Assembly: GCF_900240265.1 (NCBI RefSeq)
Contig: NZ_LT964739.1
Span: 156,561 to 220,560, forward strand
DNA: 64,000 nt
Source: Galactobacillus timonensis
Lineage (GTDB): Bacteria > Bacillota_I > Bacilli_A > Erysipelotrichales > Erysipelotrichaceae
Direction: 5' to 3'
Positions 61,955 through 64,000 of this stretch are shown here, in pieces; positions within the stretch are counted from its first letter, which is position 1; each line of letters opens with the position of its first letter. A program made the position numbers and the translations under genes. A model generated the notes under the pieces. It did no database searches and was not told the origin of the DNA. It was given only the letters and a program-made list of their open reading frames with translations.

Positions 61955-63194
61955 ATGGGAACAGGTTTCATGAGTAAGCTGCCAAGGATCTTTGCTACGG
62001 TGGAGGGGTTGAATGCAGCAATGAAGATTGTGCAGCAGGATCCAGATGCCGGATGGCTTTTCGGATGGGGATCCGGATGAATATGATCCGGATAATGATC
62101 AGTACAATTATTCAGAGGACATGTTCTTTGATCCTCCTTATGAAAAAATGGCTGACACCTGGGACATGACCGAAAGGAAAAAGGTTGGGAATTCTGATCA
62201 GTTGCATAGTTGTGCGGGAAAGAAGTTTGTCATTGCAGGTGAGATGAAGCACTTTCAAGGTAGAGATGGAATTGTGGAATGCATTACTGCAGATGGCGGT
62301 AAGGTGACAGAAAACGTAGGTAAAAAAACAGATTATCTCGTTGATAACATCGATGGTTATTCAGCCAAAAGAGAAAAAGCGAAGAAGCTCAATGTGCCTG
62401 TCATTACTGAAGATAAATTTATTGAAATGTTCGGCGGTTCAGAGAAAGTAGTAGATCAGAAGAAGGTTGATATTCCGAAACCAATAACAAGGAATGGCAT
62501 TATTTTCGAAGAATGGGAATACAATCTTTTGAAAGACGGAACTGTCCGGATTGTGAATTATACAGGGCGGCACTCGACCGTTAAAATTCCATCAATGCTG
62601 GATCATAAAGAATTATCTGAAATAGGGCCGGATTTATTCAGTCTGGATGATCATGATCGCACCCGAAGGATTCCTCGGGAAAAACGGAAAAGTCTGGAGC
62701 CGATCAGAAAAGTGTATATTCCCGGTTCTGTCAAAAAGATTGGAAGAAATGCATTCAGCTGCAATCCTGTAAAAAAAGTTCTGATGGAGGATGGAACCGA
62801 AGAAATCGGAGCATACGCTTTCAGCGGCTGCCAACTAGAATCTATAAAGCTTCCGGGTACACTGACAATTATCGGAAAAGGCGCTTTTGAAGGTTCACAG
62901 GGGATCAAGCAGTGGAATCTTCCGGAATGTTTGAAAGTCATTGATGACGACGCATTCCAGTATTCGAGCATTTATGATGTTTATATTCCTTAGTCAGTTA
63001 AAAAGATTGCAGATAATGCATTTATAGGAGCCCCATTCGAATGGGACGAGGATGGTTTTCCTGTATTCGATGAGGATGAAGAAGGAAACGAAATAGATCA
63101 TTTTACGATCTATGGAAAGCCTGGCAGCAAAGCAGAGGAATATGCAGAAAATAATGGTTTCTCATTTGTACCTGCAGATCACTGTCCATTTTGA
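61955..63194 (+). pseudogene. BRCT-LRR_5 protein gene with frameshift and amber codon
   Basis: ATG 61955 after AAGGAGG gives MGTGFMSKLPRIFATVEGLN and AAMKIVQQDPDA. Near 62050 one extra G shifts the frame; the other frame continues DGFSDGDPDEYDPDNDQYNY. A clear BRCT domain follows (about 62215-62440): KKFVIAGEMKHFQGRDGIVE, ADGGKVTENVGKKTDYLVDN, VPVITEDKFIEMF. LRR_5 repeats then run to VYIP, an in-frame TAG (62991-62993), and SVKKIADNAFIGAPFEWDED through KPGSKAEEYAENNGFSFVPA to 63194. The BRCT domain resembles that of DNA ligase LigA. Domain make-up parallels the 1290-residue protein. Confidence 0.8.
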
Positions 63195-63215
63195 GCATTT
63201 TAAAAAGGAGAAAAT

Positions 63216-63407
63216 ATGTTCTGGAATGATAATGATTCTGATAATTCATTTATCGATGTAGAAGAGCTTCGTAGAAGACTGAAAGATGAATACGGAACAG
63301 CTGCATATGCAGGCAGTGGTCCTGCAGCATTTGCGGACATGATAAACGTTGACAATATGAGTGATGAAGAAGTTATACAGGAAGCTGAAAAAATTGGAAT
63401 CATATAA
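63216..63407 (+). CDS. Small acidic protein after the BRCT-LRR gene
   Basis: 63 residues: MFWNDNDSDNSFIDVEELRR, RLKDEYGTAAYAGSGPAAFA and a helical end DMSDEEVIQEAEKIGI-like. AAAAAGGAGAAAAT precedes the ATG, a strong site, 21 bases after the LRR gene end. Probably co-transcribed. No known family. IS1595 copy 2 begins 8 bases after it. Confidence 0.65.
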   Translation: MFWNDNDSDNSFIDVEELRRRLKDEYGTAAYAGSGPAAFADMINVDNMSDEEVIQEAEKIGII

Positions 63408-63414
63408 AATAAAC

Positions 63415-64000
63415 GCTAAGTTAAACCAGATTTGATGCGAGCTTTTGGAAATGCTTCTATAAAGCGGTCATGTACACATGCTTTAATTTTTCACGGGTAA
63501 CGTTATACCTTACCCCCTTCAGCTTCCTGACAATCAGCTCTGTAATTTCGTTGTCAACCATACCCAAAAATCTCCGCATAAAGACAAACAGTGCTAGATA
63601 ACGATCGAGGTAATACGATGCGACGCCCCGATAAAATGCGTAGACTTTCTTAAACATGGAATGGATGCAGTTGACGGTATTCAGATGCTCAACTTTGTTG
63701 TAGCTCGCATAGCCTTTCAGATGACGAATGTCGCATTCGGTTTTCTTCGCCAGATCGTCGTAAATATGCGAGCCATCTACGTACATCTCTGATTTATATT
63801 CAATTTTTTCTTCGAATCCTTCATCAATATCGTCTGCTGAGGGCCTTCCAGTTCCGGCTGTCTTATAAACTTCATGGCCATTACGATCGGAAGATGTGAC
63901 GATACAGACCTGCTCATGGGAAATTCCTCTGTAATGGCTGGATTCGCCTCTTCTGCGAACTTCCCGTTTGATTGACCTGGCTCCTTTCTGAGACTCAAGC
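63415..64000 (-). mobile_element. IS1595-family element, copy 2, runs off the window
   Basis: Starts GCTAAGTTAAACCAGATTTG, the same end as copy 1. The rest, including the other terminus, lies beyond 64000. Confidence 0.85.
63457..64000 (-). CDS. IS1595-family transposase, C-terminal part in window
   Basis: The frame is open from the right edge: QKGARSIKREVRRRGESSHY, GISHEQVCIVTSSDRNGHEV, MYVDGSHIYDDLAKKTECDI, RHLKGYASYNKVEHLNTVNC, RYLALFVFMRRFLGMVDNEI, ending KHVYMTAL. Unlike copy 1 it has no frameshift at HLKGYASYNK, so it may be active if the rest is intact. Confidence 0.88.
   Translation of the reverse strand, partial: LESQKGARSIKREVRRRGESSHYRGISHEQVCIVTSSDRNGHEVYKTAGTGRPSADDIDEGFEEKIEYKSEMYVDGSHIYDDLAKKTECDIRHLKGYASYNKVEHLNTVNCIHSMFKKVYAFYRGVASYYLDRYLALFVFMRRFLGMVDNEITELIVRKLKGVRYNVTREKLKHVYMTAL

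Noticed and set aside
22891..62993. Several in-frame TAG codons (GNAT fragment, relaxase twice, BRCT-LRR gene) as a sign of amber recoding
   Set aside because: Intact genes such as hsdR, fic, the sensor kinase, the MoxR gene and the XRE regulator end with TAG, and the affected genes also carry frameshifts or truncations. Ordinary gene decay explains them.

Overview
The window reads as a chromosomal accessory region of a Gram-positive anaerobe of the Bacillota, probably a gut member related to Lachnospiraceae or Erysipelotrichaceae. This rests on strong AGGAGG-type ribosome binding sites, lipobox lipoproteins, a LytTR two-component system, a clostripain-type peptidase, BspA-like leucine-rich repeat proteins and the mix of IS families. 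I cannot name a species. I see no rRNA, tRNA or CRISPR array.

Left part (1-18.4 kb), almost all on the minus strand, looks like host backbone. It holds a group II intron placed at a terminator and itself split by a 366-bp insertion; a MerR regulator with a zinc-ribbon membrane protein; ABC transporter debris next to an Ada alkylation-repair protein; a lipoprotein with an IS30 element just upstream of its promoter; an operon of LytTR regulator, small membrane protein, clostripain-like lipoprotein and GHKL sensor kinase; AIM24 and small membrane proteins; a ParE/RelE-Phd toxin-antitoxin pair; a YhfC protease; and a membrane protein plus XRE regulator behind a perfect inverted repeat.

Middle part (18.4-40 kb) is a mobile-element and defence region. 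An ISL3-type element carries a nested IS1202-like element with a 17-bp target duplication. After it come IS21 and acetyltransferase remnants, a NUDIX hydrolase, a DUF1016 fragment, an AbrB-glycosyltransferase pair, a complete Fic-HsdM-HsdS-HsdR type I restriction operon behind a 15-bp inverted repeat, a decayed MobA/MobL relaxase, an IS66 transposase gene cut by a complete IS21 element, and an unexplained stretch with strong pseudoknot-forming potential that may be a HEARO/omega-type RNA.

Right part (40-56.7 kb) is the most interesting. It is one long minus-strand cluster: two large BspA-LRR/DUF4132 proteins, an IS1595 insertion, a truncated third DUF4132 gene, a VWA protein, a MoxR AAA ATPase, a 1290-residue LRR protein with a BRCT-like domain, a SIR2-like protein and an unknown 165-residue protein. 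The last codons of a fourth DUF4132 gene remain at 56.6 kb. I read this as a MoxR-VWA chaperone/sensor system with a diversifying set of LRR and DUF4132 partner proteins and a SIR2-type effector, probably a conflict or defence system. The function is inferred, not shown.

Far right (56.7-64 kb): an IS200 fragment cut by a second ISL3 copy whose encoded proteins match the first, another ISL3-family transposase, a second BRCT-LRR gene (frameshifted, with an amber codon), a small acidic protein and a partial second IS1595 copy. The two ISL3 copies lie in direct orientation 35 kb apart around the restriction and VWA-MoxR clusters.
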